A stretch of 14,283 bases of DNA from Candidatus Stahliibacteriota bacterium. Its GTDB lineage: Bacteria; Hydrothermota; Tepidihabitantia; SM23-42. The notes beneath the pieces were generated by a model. It had not been told where the DNA came from, did no database searches, and was given only the letters and a program-made list of their open reading frames with translations. Location of the stretch: contig JAUWLY010000034.1 in NCBI GenBank assembly GCA_030613445.1, positions 1 through 14,283 on the forward strand, in the 5' to 3' direction. Within the stretch, counting starts at the first letter, position 1. Each line of letters opens with the position of its first letter. Of this stretch, positions 1-8,420 are shown in pieces. Made by a program: the position numbers and the translations under genes.

Positions 1-1
1 G

Positions 2-121
2 GATCAGGCGGCGCTTGCTGCGGCGCGCAGGGCGAAGTTTACGCCCGCAAAGCAGCGTGATAAGTTTGTGCGTGTATGGGTGTCAATACCCATAAAATTT
101 CAATTGACGGCTAGAGGCTAA
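2..121 (+). CDS. Energy transducer TonB, C-terminal fragment (partial)
   Basis: Reading frame 2 is open from the window edge to a TAA at 119-121 and gives 39 residues. It contains AALAAARRAKFTPAKQRDK followed by VRVWVSIPIKFQL. This matches the end of the TonB C-terminal domain: a helix with repeated Ala/Arg, the 'kFtPa' turn, then the strand 'v.Vwv.ipi.F.L'. TonB carries energy from the inner-membrane ExbB/ExbD motor to outer-membrane receptors by pairing with their TonB box. The start and the membrane anchor lie outside the window. The fragment is much richer in G and C than what follows, mostly because of Ala and Arg codons. It lies upstream of a TonB-dependent receptor operon, which supports the call, although a consensus promoter separates the two. 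Several TonB paralogues are usual in this kind of genome, so no gene symbol is given. Confidence 0.82.
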   Translation, partial: DQAALAAARRAKFTPAKQRDKFVRVWVSIPIKFQLTARG

Positions 122-142
122 TATAGGTAAATTTTTCACCAC

Positions 143-170
143 TTGACAACACGCGATATTCTATTATAAT
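143..170 (+). promoter_or_regulatory. Sigma70-type promoter for the receptor operon
   Basis: TTGACA at 143-148 and TATAAT at 165-170 are both exact consensus hexamers, separated by 16 bp. The sequence before the -35 box is A/T-rich with a T5 run. Transcription would start near 176-178, giving a leader of about 145 nt before the lipoprotein gene. A fully consensus promoter suggests strong, perhaps housekeeping, expression of the operon. No operator-like palindrome overlaps it. The call rests on sequence match only. Confidence 0.8.
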
Positions 171-176
171 TTAATA

Positions 177-319
177 GATAGACAAGGAGGTGATGCGATC
201 ACAAAGATAAGAAAAAGTAAGAAGAAGGATAGAGGATGGATATGCGCAGATATAAGGGGTATATTTGTGCATGTTAAATATTATATCAAGGAGGAACAAT
301 GATGAACAAAGGAGGAAAA
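177..319 (+). promoter_or_regulatory. Long 5' leader with an orphan Shine-Dalgarno and a possible leader peptide
   Basis: The expected transcript begins with a purine-rich untranslated leader. AAGGAGGTGAT at 184-194 is complementary to the 3' end of typical bacterial 16S rRNA, yet no start codon sits 5-10 nt downstream. The ATG at 193 is too close and opens only MRSQR. Further on, AAGGA at 225-229 is 6 nt before an ATG at 236 that opens a 13-residue frame, MDMRRYKGYICAC, ending with TAA at 275-277. Whether this peptide is translated is unknown. No cobalamin-riboswitch core was recognised, although such elements often precede receptor genes of this type. Confidence 0.4.
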
Positions 320-1366
320 ATGAAAAAATACCTTCTAAACCTCTTGATTATTGTGGGTATATGTATAGTTGCATGCGGTAATGAGCCACCAGAAGAATTC
401 TATGAAGGTACTCCTGAAGACAGCGCTGCTATTAAGGCTTTGCTTGATGCTGACTCGAACTCGGTATTACAGGAGACTGAGGATATGTTTTATTCTACCG
501 ATATTCCCTTTGACACCCTTGGCAGAGCAGTTGAATTCTTCGAAGCTGATAGTTTTATGCGGGATGATACTATTATGGTAAAACACTATCTTGATTTATG
601 CGCCACAGAATTGGTCACGAGGAACGATACATTAGACTATTGGTTTGCTAAGGATACAACCTGTACAGTTTATGTCATTGATACATTCGATGTAGTGTCA
701 CTTATGCATGCTACTGTTGAATACACAGCTCATTACGATTTACCGATGTATGAAATTGATTCTTCTGTCACTCCATGGGACTCCACAATTGTTGGTTGGC
801 GTATTGGTACAACGGATATTGATTCTACTCCGTATGATGATACTTCAGACTTGGTCGGTAATGGTAAAAAGATTATATTCTTTGATTATGAAGATGGTAA
901 TTGGGAATTGAAACGGATATCATACGGCGAGTACAATTTCCCTGCGTTCAGTACAGAGATTCCAGATATCAATACAATTATACTCACACGAGAAAATGGC
1001 GATGCAGATACGATCATTGCTTCAAGTACTGATTCTTTATACACTGGCCATTGCATGGACAGATTCAGGGCGATTGATTCACTTTTAGAATATGATGTTG
1101 GTGAAACACTTTTTGTGGAGATTACACTTAGAGGTGCTACGGTTGCGGTTGGTGATTGTGAATTATTTGCTTCGTGCGGAGGTGCGAGAGTGAACTTAGG
1201 TTTTACTAATAATGAATTAGTAATATCACGTAAATCACCAGATCAAGGTATTACTAATCTCTGTTTCGAGGCAGTGCTCGATGAGATTTACTATTACGTA
1301 CTCCCGCAAAAAGAATATAAAGCTCAAGTGTGGCTTATTCCTGTTAATATAGGAGGTGCACAATGA
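320..1366 (+). CDS. Outer-membrane-associated lipoprotein of unknown function
   Basis: The protein has 348 residues from the ATG at 320, chosen because GGAGG at 311-315 lies 5 nt before it and because MKKYLLNLLIIVGICIVAC is a clean lipoprotein signal peptide. The lipobox is IVAC, with lipidated Cys19 followed by Gly, Asn and Glu. An in-frame ATG at 299 with its own AAGGAGG would add seven residues (MMNKGGK). The mature part is acidic and rich in Asp, Thr and Tyr. A middle segment (KKIIFFDYEDGNWELKRISY) looks like a beta-hairpin of a small sheet domain, and two Cys lie close together near the C-terminus (GDCELFASCGG). I recognise no SusD-like or other named domain. The stop TGA overlaps the ATG of the receptor gene (ATGA at 1363-1366), implying translational coupling and suggesting that it is a receptor partner. 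The partner role is inferred from this arrangement; the lipoprotein call is firm. Confidence 0.75.
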   Translation: MKKYLLNLLIIVGICIVACGNEPPEEFYEGTPEDSAAIKALLDADSNSVLQETEDMFYSTDIPFDTLGRAVEFFEADSFMRDDTIMVKHYLDLCATELVTRNDTLDYWFAKDTTCTVYVIDTFDVVSLMHATVEYTAHYDLPMYEIDSSVTPWDSTIVGWRIGTTDIDSTPYDDTSDLVGNGKKIIFFDYEDGNWELKRISYGEYNFPAFSTEIPDINTIILTRENGDADTIIASSTDSLYTGHCMDRFRAIDSLLEYDVGETLFVEITLRGATVAVGDCELFASCGGARVNLGFTNNELVISRKSPDQGITNLCFEAVLDEIYYYVLPQKEYKAQVWLIPVNIGGAQ

Positions 1367-4146
1367 GAAAACTTTTGTGTCTTATAATTATAGGAGTTTT
1401 CCTGTTCGCAGCAGACTATGGAAAAATAGCTGGTAAGGTTGTAGATGTTGAGACAGGTGAACCCCTGATTGGCGCCGACGTTATTGTCGAAGGGTCTGAA
1501 TTGGGTGCAGCAACTGATGAAGAAGGTGAATATATCGTGCTTTATGTTCCGGTTGGAACGTATCGGATTGTTGCATCTTACATAAGTTATGATCCTTATA
1601 CATATACGAATGTTGTTGTTAATGCTGACCAGACCACGTTGCTCAATTTTCGTGTGCGTCCTACTGTGATTGAGGTGAAGGGTGTTACTGCTGTTGCCGA
1701 GCGTCCCATGGTTATTATTTCTCAGACCCAGACTGGTCGTGCTGTGACATCGCAGGAGATGGAGAGGTTACCGGTTACGACAATCAATCAGGTTATAACG
1801 CTTCAGGCGGGTGTTACGCAGAGTATTTTGGGAACCCATCTTCGTGGTGGCAGGGATGATGAAGTCACCTATTATGTGGATGGTATTGCGACCAGGGTTC
1901 CTAATTTTGGTTGGCAGTCTGCGAATATATCGCCATCAGCTGTGGAAGAGATTACGATTGTGAGTGGTGGTTTTGATGCTGAGTATGGTGATGCTCTTTC
2001 TGGTGTGGTTAATATTATCACCAAGGAAGGTGGTGCAAAACATACTGGAAAATTTCGTTATCTTACGGACGAGATGTTTTCTGGAATTAAGGGATTGAAT
2101 TTCGGGTACAATATCTATGATGTGTCCTTTGGTGGACCCATACCCGGGGCATCCAGATTCCGCTACTTCCTTTCTGGCGAGCTTATGCTAACCGATTCGT
2201 ATCATGATGCATTTTACTTTATCCCTGCGCCCAGAAATGATTATCGGGCACAGGCGCGATTCTCCTATATGTTTCCCAATGCAAAAGGTAAGGTTACAGT
2301 ATCAGGATTTAATGAGCGGAGGCAACATGTTGCCTGGGGATGGGGTAGTGCTACTAGTAGTCATCGGTATGATTTAAAGTACTTTGATATGAGTCCATTA
2401 AGGCGATATAAAAACTCGTTTTACTCAGCAACATTCAATTATATGGCAACTGCAAAGACCCTTGCTACATTAAAGATTGGTACTACTAAATATGAGCGTA
2501 TTGTTGCTAACAGGGATTATGCATGGGAAGAAGAGAATGACTACCAGTGGTATGATGATTACCGGGCATATGCAGAGCATCTTATACCGCTTCTTCTTGA
2601 TGAAAGTAAACGTATTGTCAATGGTGATACTATTACTATAAGGAATGTTCTCATAGACAGTATGCTTCCATACCATGAAGAATACACAACACGTGATGTT
2701 GAGGCAATACGCAATAGCCCCTATGCACTTGAAGGGAAATTCTATACTGCTGGTGATTATCGTGTCTGGCAGTACATGAATAATCGTGATTATCAGGGGC
2801 GTTTTGATATTACCCATTCAGTGGGCAAGGTTCACGAGTTCAAGACTGGTGTGGATTATACTTATTACCACTCGCGATTTTATCATAATGGGCTTCCTTT
2901 TGATGCGAATCCATTCTGGGATTATTATGATAAGAATCCGTTTAAGGTTGCTTGGTTTGTCCAGGATAAAATGGATTTTGAGGGGCTTATTGCCCGTTTA
3001 GGACTCAGGGTCGACTATTTTGAGGCAGAGGCATTTACCTATGCCGAGCCACAGGACTTTCTGGATAGCACATTTATTGAGTCAGAGCCGACTTTTAAGG
3101 TATCACCGCGTCTTGGGTTTTCTTTACCAGTGACTGAGCGTATGAAATTCCGTTTTAATTATGGTCACTATTTCCAGTTTCCCAATTTTGATGATGTCTA
3201 CACCACGAATGATACTTCAGTTGTCAGAATCGCTATAGTCCGTGGCAATACTGTAGTTGGTAATGTTCTTATGAAGCCGCAGAAGACTGTGATGTATGAG
3301 CTCGCTGTTGAAAACCAGTTTACTGATGAAATTGCAGTTGGTTTTACTGCGTATTTCAAGGATATCTATGATCTTTCTTCGATTCGCGAGGTTGTGGCAC
3401 TTCCTAATTCCTATTTCAAGTACTTTAATGTTGATTATGGTAATGTTAAAGGGTTTGAGATCAATATTCAGAAGCGGATGTCGAATATGTGGGCATTAGG
3501 GCTCAATTATACGCTTCAATTTGCCAAGGGTACTGGTGCTGATGCCTGGGCATGGTATAGGAATTACTATTATTTCCAGGATTCGATTCCGGTTATTGAT
3601 TACTGGCTTGATTTTGATGAGCGCCATACAGCCAATCTTAATTTTGATCTTGCGTTTCCCTCGAGTTTCTTCTTTGTCCCGCTTCAGGATTTTGTGAATT
3701 CTTTTGTTTTCTCCTATCATTCAGGTTTACCGTATACACCTGAGGATCTCAGGGGTAATCGCCTTGGTGATGAGAATTCTGCGCGTATGCCTTCTTATTG
3801 GAATGTTGACTGGAACTTCAGTCGTCGGATAGCTCTTGGTCCATTGAATATGATATTGAGCGGTATGATTACAAATCTCTTTAATACTACACAGGTAACA
3901 AATGTCTATGTTACGACCGGTGATCCGGATGATCATGGTGATCCTGAGCCAAGCCTGAGTCAATTTGGCAGTCTTACCATAGCCAGTTCGCGTTATTCAC
4001 CTCAGGGAGACTTTAATCATGATGGTCTAATTACTCCAGTGGAGAAGAAACAGGATTATATGCTTGCAATAGAGGATTACTATCGCTGTCCGATAAATTA
4101 TTATGGTGGTTTCCGGATGAGACTTGGTATAGGTATTGGGTTCTAA
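1363..4146 (+). CDS. TonB-dependent receptor with N-terminal carboxypeptidase-regulatory-like domain
   Basis: The protein has 927 residues and a signal peptide of about 16 (ends FLFA). Residues about 20-105 form a carboxypeptidase-regulatory-like domain (IAGKVVDVETGEPLIGADV, then TDEEGEY and VPVGTYRIV). A TonB-box-like stretch (IEVKGVTAVA) follows. The plug domain spans about 112-225, with LRGGRDDEVTYYVDGI and GFDAEYGDALSGVVNIITKE. The rest alternates aromatic and polar residues as in a 22-strand barrel and ends GIGIGF with a terminal Phe, the usual signal for outer-membrane barrel assembly. It is an energy-driven importer or surface receptor, but its ligand is not evident. This layout resembles SusC-type receptors, yet no SusD follows. 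A perfect EF-hand-like loop, D883-x-N-x-D-G-x-I-T-x-x-E894, precedes the last strand. The start has AGGAGG 7 nt upstream and overlaps the preceding stop. Confidence 0.9.
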   Translation: MRKLLCLIIIGVFLFAADYGKIAGKVVDVETGEPLIGADVIVEGSELGAATDEEGEYIVLYVPVGTYRIVASYISYDPYTYTNVVVNADQTTLLNFRVRPTVIEVKGVTAVAERPMVIISQTQTGRAVTSQEMERLPVTTINQVITLQAGVTQSILGTHLRGGRDDEVTYYVDGIATRVPNFGWQSANISPSAVEEITIVSGGFDAEYGDALSGVVNIITKEGGAKHTGKFRYLTDEMFSGIKGLNFGYNIYDVSFGGPIPGASRFRYFLSGELMLTDSYHDAFYFIPAPRNDYRAQARFSYMFPNAKGKVTVSGFNERRQHVAWGWGSATSSHRYDLKYFDMSPLRRYKNSFYSATFNYMATAKTLATLKIGTTKYERIVANRDYAWEEENDYQWYDDYRAYAEHLIPLLLDESKRIVNGDTITIRNVLIDSMLPYHEEYTTRDVEAIRNSPYALEGKFYTAGDYRVWQYMNNRDYQGRFDITHSVGKVHEFKTGVDYTYYHSRFYHNGLPFDANPFWDYYDKNPFKVAWFVQDKMDFEGLIARLGLRVDYFEAEAFTYAEPQDFLDSTFIESEPTFKVSPRLGFSLPVTERMKFRFNYGHYFQFPNFDDVYTTNDTSVVRIAIVRGNTVVGNVLMKPQKTVMYELAVENQFTDEIAVGFTAYFKDIYDLSSIREVVALPNSYFKYFNVDYGNVKGFEINIQKRMSNMWALGLNYTLQFAKGTGADAWAWYRNYYYFQDSIPVIDYWLDFDERHTANLNFDLAFPSSFFFVPLQDFVNSFVFSYHSGLPYTPEDLRGNRLGDENSARMPSYWNVDWNFSRRIALGPLNMILSGMITNLFNTTQVTNVYVTTGDPDDHGDPEPSLSQFGSLTIASSRYSPQGDFNHDGLITPVEKKQDYMLAIEDYYRCPINYYGGFRMRLGIGIGF

Positions 4147-4162
4147 TCCATAGGAGGATATA

Positions 4163-7100
4163 ATGAAGAAGATAACATTACTCATTCTGTTGACTATGGT
4201 TTTTGCTTTCAGCAGAACTAAATATCCGGTGCAGTCTGGCCGTGAATTTCAGATACTAAGGCACAATATAAATAATATTGAGATGTGTATCTCTAACTTC
4301 GGCAAATTTGGCCAGGATGAAACCGGTGGTAATTCTGGTTTGTGGTGGCCCAAAAATACTAATCAGAACTACATATATGGAGCAGGGCCCTGGTTTGGAA
4401 CAATTGATCCGATAGTGGGTGATACAATGGTTACAATCGGGTATGGGCCCAGTGGTGGTCAGTCTGAATATGCACCAGGTAAGGCAGGATGGACAACGAG
4501 TGATCCTGATGCAATAATATTTTTCTATCCAACGACCTGGCCCAGTGTTGTCCCAGAAAGATTAGAGGACGTGTTTCCAGTAGATGGCATGGGAATGCCA
4601 AAGACAAAATCTCATCAGGATTCCTGGTGTGTTTACCATGATCTTGATGAAACTCGACATATGGCTGGTGATACCCGACCAATCGGGCTTGAGGTATACC
4701 AGACTGTCTATGCCTGGAACCTGAGTGCAACCGCAGACATTATCTTTGTAAGGTACGAGCTTAAGAATGTTACTGGTGCAATACCCGGTGCTGAAGCAAA
4801 GACACTTACTAACTGTTGGTTTGGCGTTGCTACAGATAATGATATTGGTAATGAGGCAGGAGCAGGGAATGATATCTGCTCTGCTATTGTAGGTCAGTAT
4901 TATGAGATTGACGGTGAAGATGAATGGATTGATAATCTCGGTTATCAATGGCAGAATGTACCCGAACCAGGTTGGGATGTTTTCCCGGGTGTTATTGGTT
5001 TTGACTATTTGCAGAGTCCTTATGCGCTTGATGATAATATAGATAACGACCGCATGAAAGATAGTCTTTTTTACTGGCCTGACTATTCAGGAACAGTCAT
5101 CGATGATCAGGAGGTAGACTCGAATTGGATTATGGCTAATCTTCCGGACACACTATGGGATGCAGATGGTGATGGTGTAAGCGATTGGGAAGACCCAAGC
5201 ATGATTGAGCAGCTTGGTATGTCATCGTTTATGCGATTTACCTTAGACCTTGAACCAGGTGCAGATGGTGAACGGTATGTGTGCATGGAAGGATATAATT
5301 ACAAGACCCTGGTCTATGTACAGTATGATACAATCATACCTGACCCGGATGACCAGAGATTTGTGCAGTGCAGCGGTCCATTTGAGCTCATGCCTGATTC
5401 ATCAGTAATAGTGCTGGTTGGTATTATGTGTGCAGCTCGAGATACTGTTACCGACCCACCAGATTCTGCAATTGTTCGCGTTGATAAGACTGCTCAATAT
5501 ATTTTTGACATGAACTGGCTTTTACCTGGTCCTCCACCAGCGCCGAACCTGACCTGTGTTCCAGGAGACGTTCAAATTACCCTGATATGGGACAATATTG
5601 CAGAAACGTATCCAGATCCATATTATGATGTTGTGAGTGATCCATCCAATCAGACACTTTATGATCCGTATTACATCAAGTATGATTTTCAGGGTTATGG
5701 TGTGTGGAAGAGCTTGAATGGGCAGGATTGGGAACTCTTGAGGCGATTTGATTTATACGATAATGTCGTGTTTAATGATACTGTTACAGGGATTTATGCT
5801 GACAATAGTGGTATTAATCATGTTATGGTAGATACTGATGTGCGCAATGGTTTTACTTACTATTATGCGATTACTTCGTTCGATTACAATTGGGTCAAAG
5901 ATACTTATGATTCGATATTTGTTATAGATTCTGTGTGGTACGCTCCTGATAGTGAATGGATATATGTTTACGATGATACTACGGTTACTGGTCCGCGGCC
6001 GATTTGGTTTGAAGGTGGTAAGGTTAGTGTTTCATCAGTTGCGCGTCGTAATCCAGGAGATTATATTGAGCCGGGTTCATTAACCGTGACTGTAGAAAAA
6101 GGTAGTGAGCGGTTAGCATCATTAATGAGCGGAACGATCGTATATCCGTTTGAAGTGGGTGTTGATAACCCGATCTACATTGAGTTTTTAGGTCCGGATA
6201 CAACAACAGTATATCTGGATGATACGGCAGGTGTTCCGACTGAAGTTCTCGGTGCACAGTATACAGTGTATATCAAGGATGTAGATAAAAATATCATAGA
6301 TTCCCTGGTGTCAAATATTGTGCTTGGTGGAGGTCACTTCGTGCACGAATTCACGCCTTTAAGTGGGATTGCAGCAGAGCCAATGATTGGGACTGACGAG
6401 TTACCGGCTACGATTCCGATGTTTGAGGATGTAGAAGTGACCGGGAGTTATCCTGAAGAGTTGATCAATGTAGATGATATGTTATCAAAAATTCCTGGTC
6501 CAAACGAATCTTATTATGATTATGGATTCTGGGCATATCGAGGTTCAGACTACGAGATACATTGGATAAAGGCATATGGTAGCGATTCAGTGAATAGTGT
6601 TGTTGTTATCGATGAGTCTTATAGAGATACAATTCCATACAAGCCGTTTAATAATACTGATTCATTAAAACACCTGGGTAATGGCTGGTGCTTTACCGGG
6701 CACGGTAATTTTACGGGAGCATGGACTAGGCTATCTCACGATACTTTGGATTTTATCGGTTCGCCACCCAACACTACCCGTTGTCTTTATATTAATGGTG
6801 GTCTTATAGGATTCAATGGCGGGAATCTAACTATTGCTCAGCGTCCTTCAGAGGGTGAAGTCTGGATTGTCAAGGCGAACACAGATTATTTACCTGCGTC
6901 AGTGTGTGGTGAGATGAGGGTTGAGGCGACATCAGCAGAATGGGCAACACAGGTTGATGAGCTGAGGGTAAAGGTCGTGCCTAATCCGTATCTTGTCTAT
7001 AATGAATGGCAAGCGACTTTATATTCCAAACGCTTGAAATTCATCAATCTGCCGTCAGAATGTATAATTCGTATTTTCAATCTTAATGGTGAACTCGTGA

Positions 7101-7288
7101 GGACAATAAGACATCACTATACATATGAAGCTGCGCAAGGAGAGCAAGAGGTCACTGGTAGTGCTGGTGGAGATGAATGGTGGGATTTATTGAATGATAA
7201 TCGTCAACTTGTTGCGAGCGGCGTTTATATCTTTCATATTCAATCAGATGTCGGTGAACAGGTTGGAAAATTTGTTATCATTCGATAG
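4163..7288 (+). CDS. Large secreted surface protein with FN3-like domain and T9SS-type C-terminal sorting domain
   Basis: The protein has 1041 residues with an N-terminal signal peptide (MKKITLLILLTMVFAFS). The first ~450 residues are rich in Trp, Tyr, Gly and Asp and include GLWWPKNTNQNYIYGAGPWF; I recognise this as a recurrent type of large exported protein without a known function. At about 333-341, DADGDGVSD is a calcium-binding, thrombospondin-type-3-like motif. A fibronectin-III-like domain covers about 455-580, from PPPAPNLTCVPGDVQITLIW to NGFTYYYAITSFD. The last ~105 residues begin VKVVPNPYL, continue IRIFNLNGELVRTI and end ASGVYIFHIQSDVGEQVGKF. This is the FlgD/T9SS type A-like sorting domain that directs proteins across the outer membrane. 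The gene starts 16 nt after the receptor stop, with AGGAGG upstream. Its position between a receptor and a PorV-like protein suggests that it works at the surface with them. Confidence 0.75.
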   Translation: MKKITLLILLTMVFAFSRTKYPVQSGREFQILRHNINNIEMCISNFGKFGQDETGGNSGLWWPKNTNQNYIYGAGPWFGTIDPIVGDTMVTIGYGPSGGQSEYAPGKAGWTTSDPDAIIFFYPTTWPSVVPERLEDVFPVDGMGMPKTKSHQDSWCVYHDLDETRHMAGDTRPIGLEVYQTVYAWNLSATADIIFVRYELKNVTGAIPGAEAKTLTNCWFGVATDNDIGNEAGAGNDICSAIVGQYYEIDGEDEWIDNLGYQWQNVPEPGWDVFPGVIGFDYLQSPYALDDNIDNDRMKDSLFYWPDYSGTVIDDQEVDSNWIMANLPDTLWDADGDGVSDWEDPSMIEQLGMSSFMRFTLDLEPGADGERYVCMEGYNYKTLVYVQYDTIIPDPDDQRFVQCSGPFELMPDSSVIVLVGIMCAARDTVTDPPDSAIVRVDKTAQYIFDMNWLLPGPPPAPNLTCVPGDVQITLIWDNIAETYPDPYYDVVSDPSNQTLYDPYYIKYDFQGYGVWKSLNGQDWELLRRFDLYDNVVFNDTVTGIYADNSGINHVMVDTDVRNGFTYYYAITSFDYNWVKDTYDSIFVIDSVWYAPDSEWIYVYDDTTVTGPRPIWFEGGKVSVSSVARRNPGDYIEPGSLTVTVEKGSERLASLMSGTIVYPFEVGVDNPIYIEFLGPDTTTVYLDDTAGVPTEVLGAQYTVYIKDVDKNIIDSLVSNIVLGGGHFVHEFTPLSGIAAEPMIGTDELPATIPMFEDVEVTGSYPEELINVDDMLSKIPGPNESYYDYGFWAYRGSDYEIHWIKAYGSDSVNSVVVIDESYRDTIPYKPFNNTDSLKHLGNGWCFTGHGNFTGAWTRLSHDTLDFIGSPPNTTRCLYINGGLIGFNGGNLTIAQRPSEGEVWIVKANTDYLPASVCGEMRVEATSAEWATQVDELRVKVVPNPYLVYNEWQATLYSKRLKFINLPSECIIRIFNLNGELVRTIRHHYTYEAAQGEQEVTGSAGGDEWWDLLNDNRQLVASGVYIFHIQSDVGEQVGKFVIIR

Positions 7289-7297
7289 GAGGCTATA

Positions 7298-8413
7298 ATG
7301 AAGATATCAAAATACATTGGATTACTTCTCATATTGTTGCTCCCGCTTTATGCTGATTTTGCAAAATTGGGTACATCGAGTGCTCAATTTTTGAAGATCA
7401 GTATTGGTAGGGGTGCAGCAATGGGTGAGGCATTTGTTGCGCTATCAGATGATGTCTCTGCAATATACTGGAATCCCTCTGGTCTTGGTACTTTAACAAA
7501 GCGTGAAATCACGTTTCAGCATAATGAGTGGATTGCTGATATTCGACACGAATATCTTGCTGCTGCTTTTCCGCTCGGCACTTTTGGTACAGTAGGAGTG
7601 AGTGTTACTGCTCTGACAATGGGTGAAATGGAGATTTTAACGGTTGACGATCCTAATACAAGTATTCGTGAGGATACAGGCACAGGTACCTATTTTGGCG
7701 CTACGGATATGGCAATCGGCTTTTCCTTTGGCAGGATGTTTACTGATCGTCTTGCTGCTGGTTTCGGTATTAAGGCAGTGCAGCAAGCGGTCATGGATAT
7801 GAGTGCATCAGGTATTGGTATTGATTTCGGCATTCTTTATAATACAGGTTTTAAAGGACTGAAGATTGCAGCTTCTATGTGTAATTTTGGTGGTGATATA
7901 AAGTTTAGCGGTAGACAATTAGATCGCGTTACAGATCCATTTCCTGATAATCCAGCTGACTATGAAGACATCCCGATTACTGTGCAGACAACTGCCGCAC
8001 CTTTACCACTAATATTCAGGTTCGGTTTATCGTTCAATCCAATTGAGAATGAAGCATCGAGATTGATTCTTGCCCTTGATCTAAATCATCCTAATGATAA
8101 TTACGAAACGATTAATCTTGGTTTGGAATATGGTTATCTTAATACACTCTTCTTAAGAGCAGGCTATAAGGTATATCTTAACATGGATTATATGAGAGCG
8201 ATGACTGGTGGTGAGCCTGTTTATGATGAAGAAGAGGATAGAGTAACCTATCCTGAATGGGGTGATGAAACAGAGTGGCTACTCAATAATCTCACTGCTG
8301 GAGTTGGATTCAATCTCAAGGTTGGACAACGGGCATTCAGGGTAGACTATGCCTATATGAATAAAGGAATTCTAAAGGCGACGCATCGTCTTGGTTTAAC
8401 AATAGGATTTTAA
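7298..8413 (+). CDS. PorV/PorQ family outer-membrane beta-barrel protein
   Basis: The protein has 371 residues with a signal peptide ending near LYADFA. The mature N-terminus carries the family hallmark: KLGTSSAQFLKISIGRGAAM, then GEAFVALSDDVSAIYWNPSG and LG. The remainder has amphipathic beta strands and ends HRLGLTIGF with a C-terminal Phe, as in barrel proteins. PorV (FadL-like barrel) is the outer-membrane shuttle of the type IX secretion system, which carries cargo from the translocon to the attachment complex; PorQ and many uncharacterised relatives share the fold. The sequence alone does not say which subtype this is. The gap from the preceding gene is only 9 nt, and the AGGAGG overlaps that gene's TAG stop. 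Co-transcription with a T9SS-like cargo gene makes a dedicated secretion or surface-anchoring role plausible. Confidence 0.85.
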   Translation: MKISKYIGLLLILLLPLYADFAKLGTSSAQFLKISIGRGAAMGEAFVALSDDVSAIYWNPSGLGTLTKREITFQHNEWIADIRHEYLAAAFPLGTFGTVGVSVTALTMGEMEILTVDDPNTSIREDTGTGTYFGATDMAIGFSFGRMFTDRLAAGFGIKAVQQAVMDMSASGIGIDFGILYNTGFKGLKIAASMCNFGGDIKFSGRQLDRVTDPFPDNPADYEDIPITVQTTAAPLPLIFRFGLSFNPIENEASRLILALDLNHPNDNYETINLGLEYGYLNTLFLRAGYKVYLNMDYMRAMTGGEPVYDEEEDRVTYPEWGDETEWLLNNLTAGVGFNLKVGQRAFRVDYAYMNKGILKATHRLGLTIGF

Positions 8414-8420
8414 AGAATAA

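Noticed and set aside
75..94. Terminator for the TonB gene (TATGGGT/ACCCATA stem)
   Set aside because: The 7-bp stem lies inside the coding sequence and is followed by only a short A/T tract without a T run; it is probably a chance pairing.
104..132. Second promoter starting at TTGACG
   Set aside because: No acceptable -10 hexamer lies 16-18 bp downstream, and the consensus promoter at 143-170 is far better.
177..319. Riboswitch (for example cobalamin) in the leader of the receptor operon
   Set aside because: TonB receptor leaders often carry one, but this leader is purine-rich, only about 145 nt long, and lacks the conserved core and a clear multi-helix fold.
2470..2817. Minus-strand reading frames inside the receptor and cargo genes
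   Set aside because: They lie fully antisense to well-supported coding sequences, have no ribosome binding sites and read as low-complexity shadow translations.
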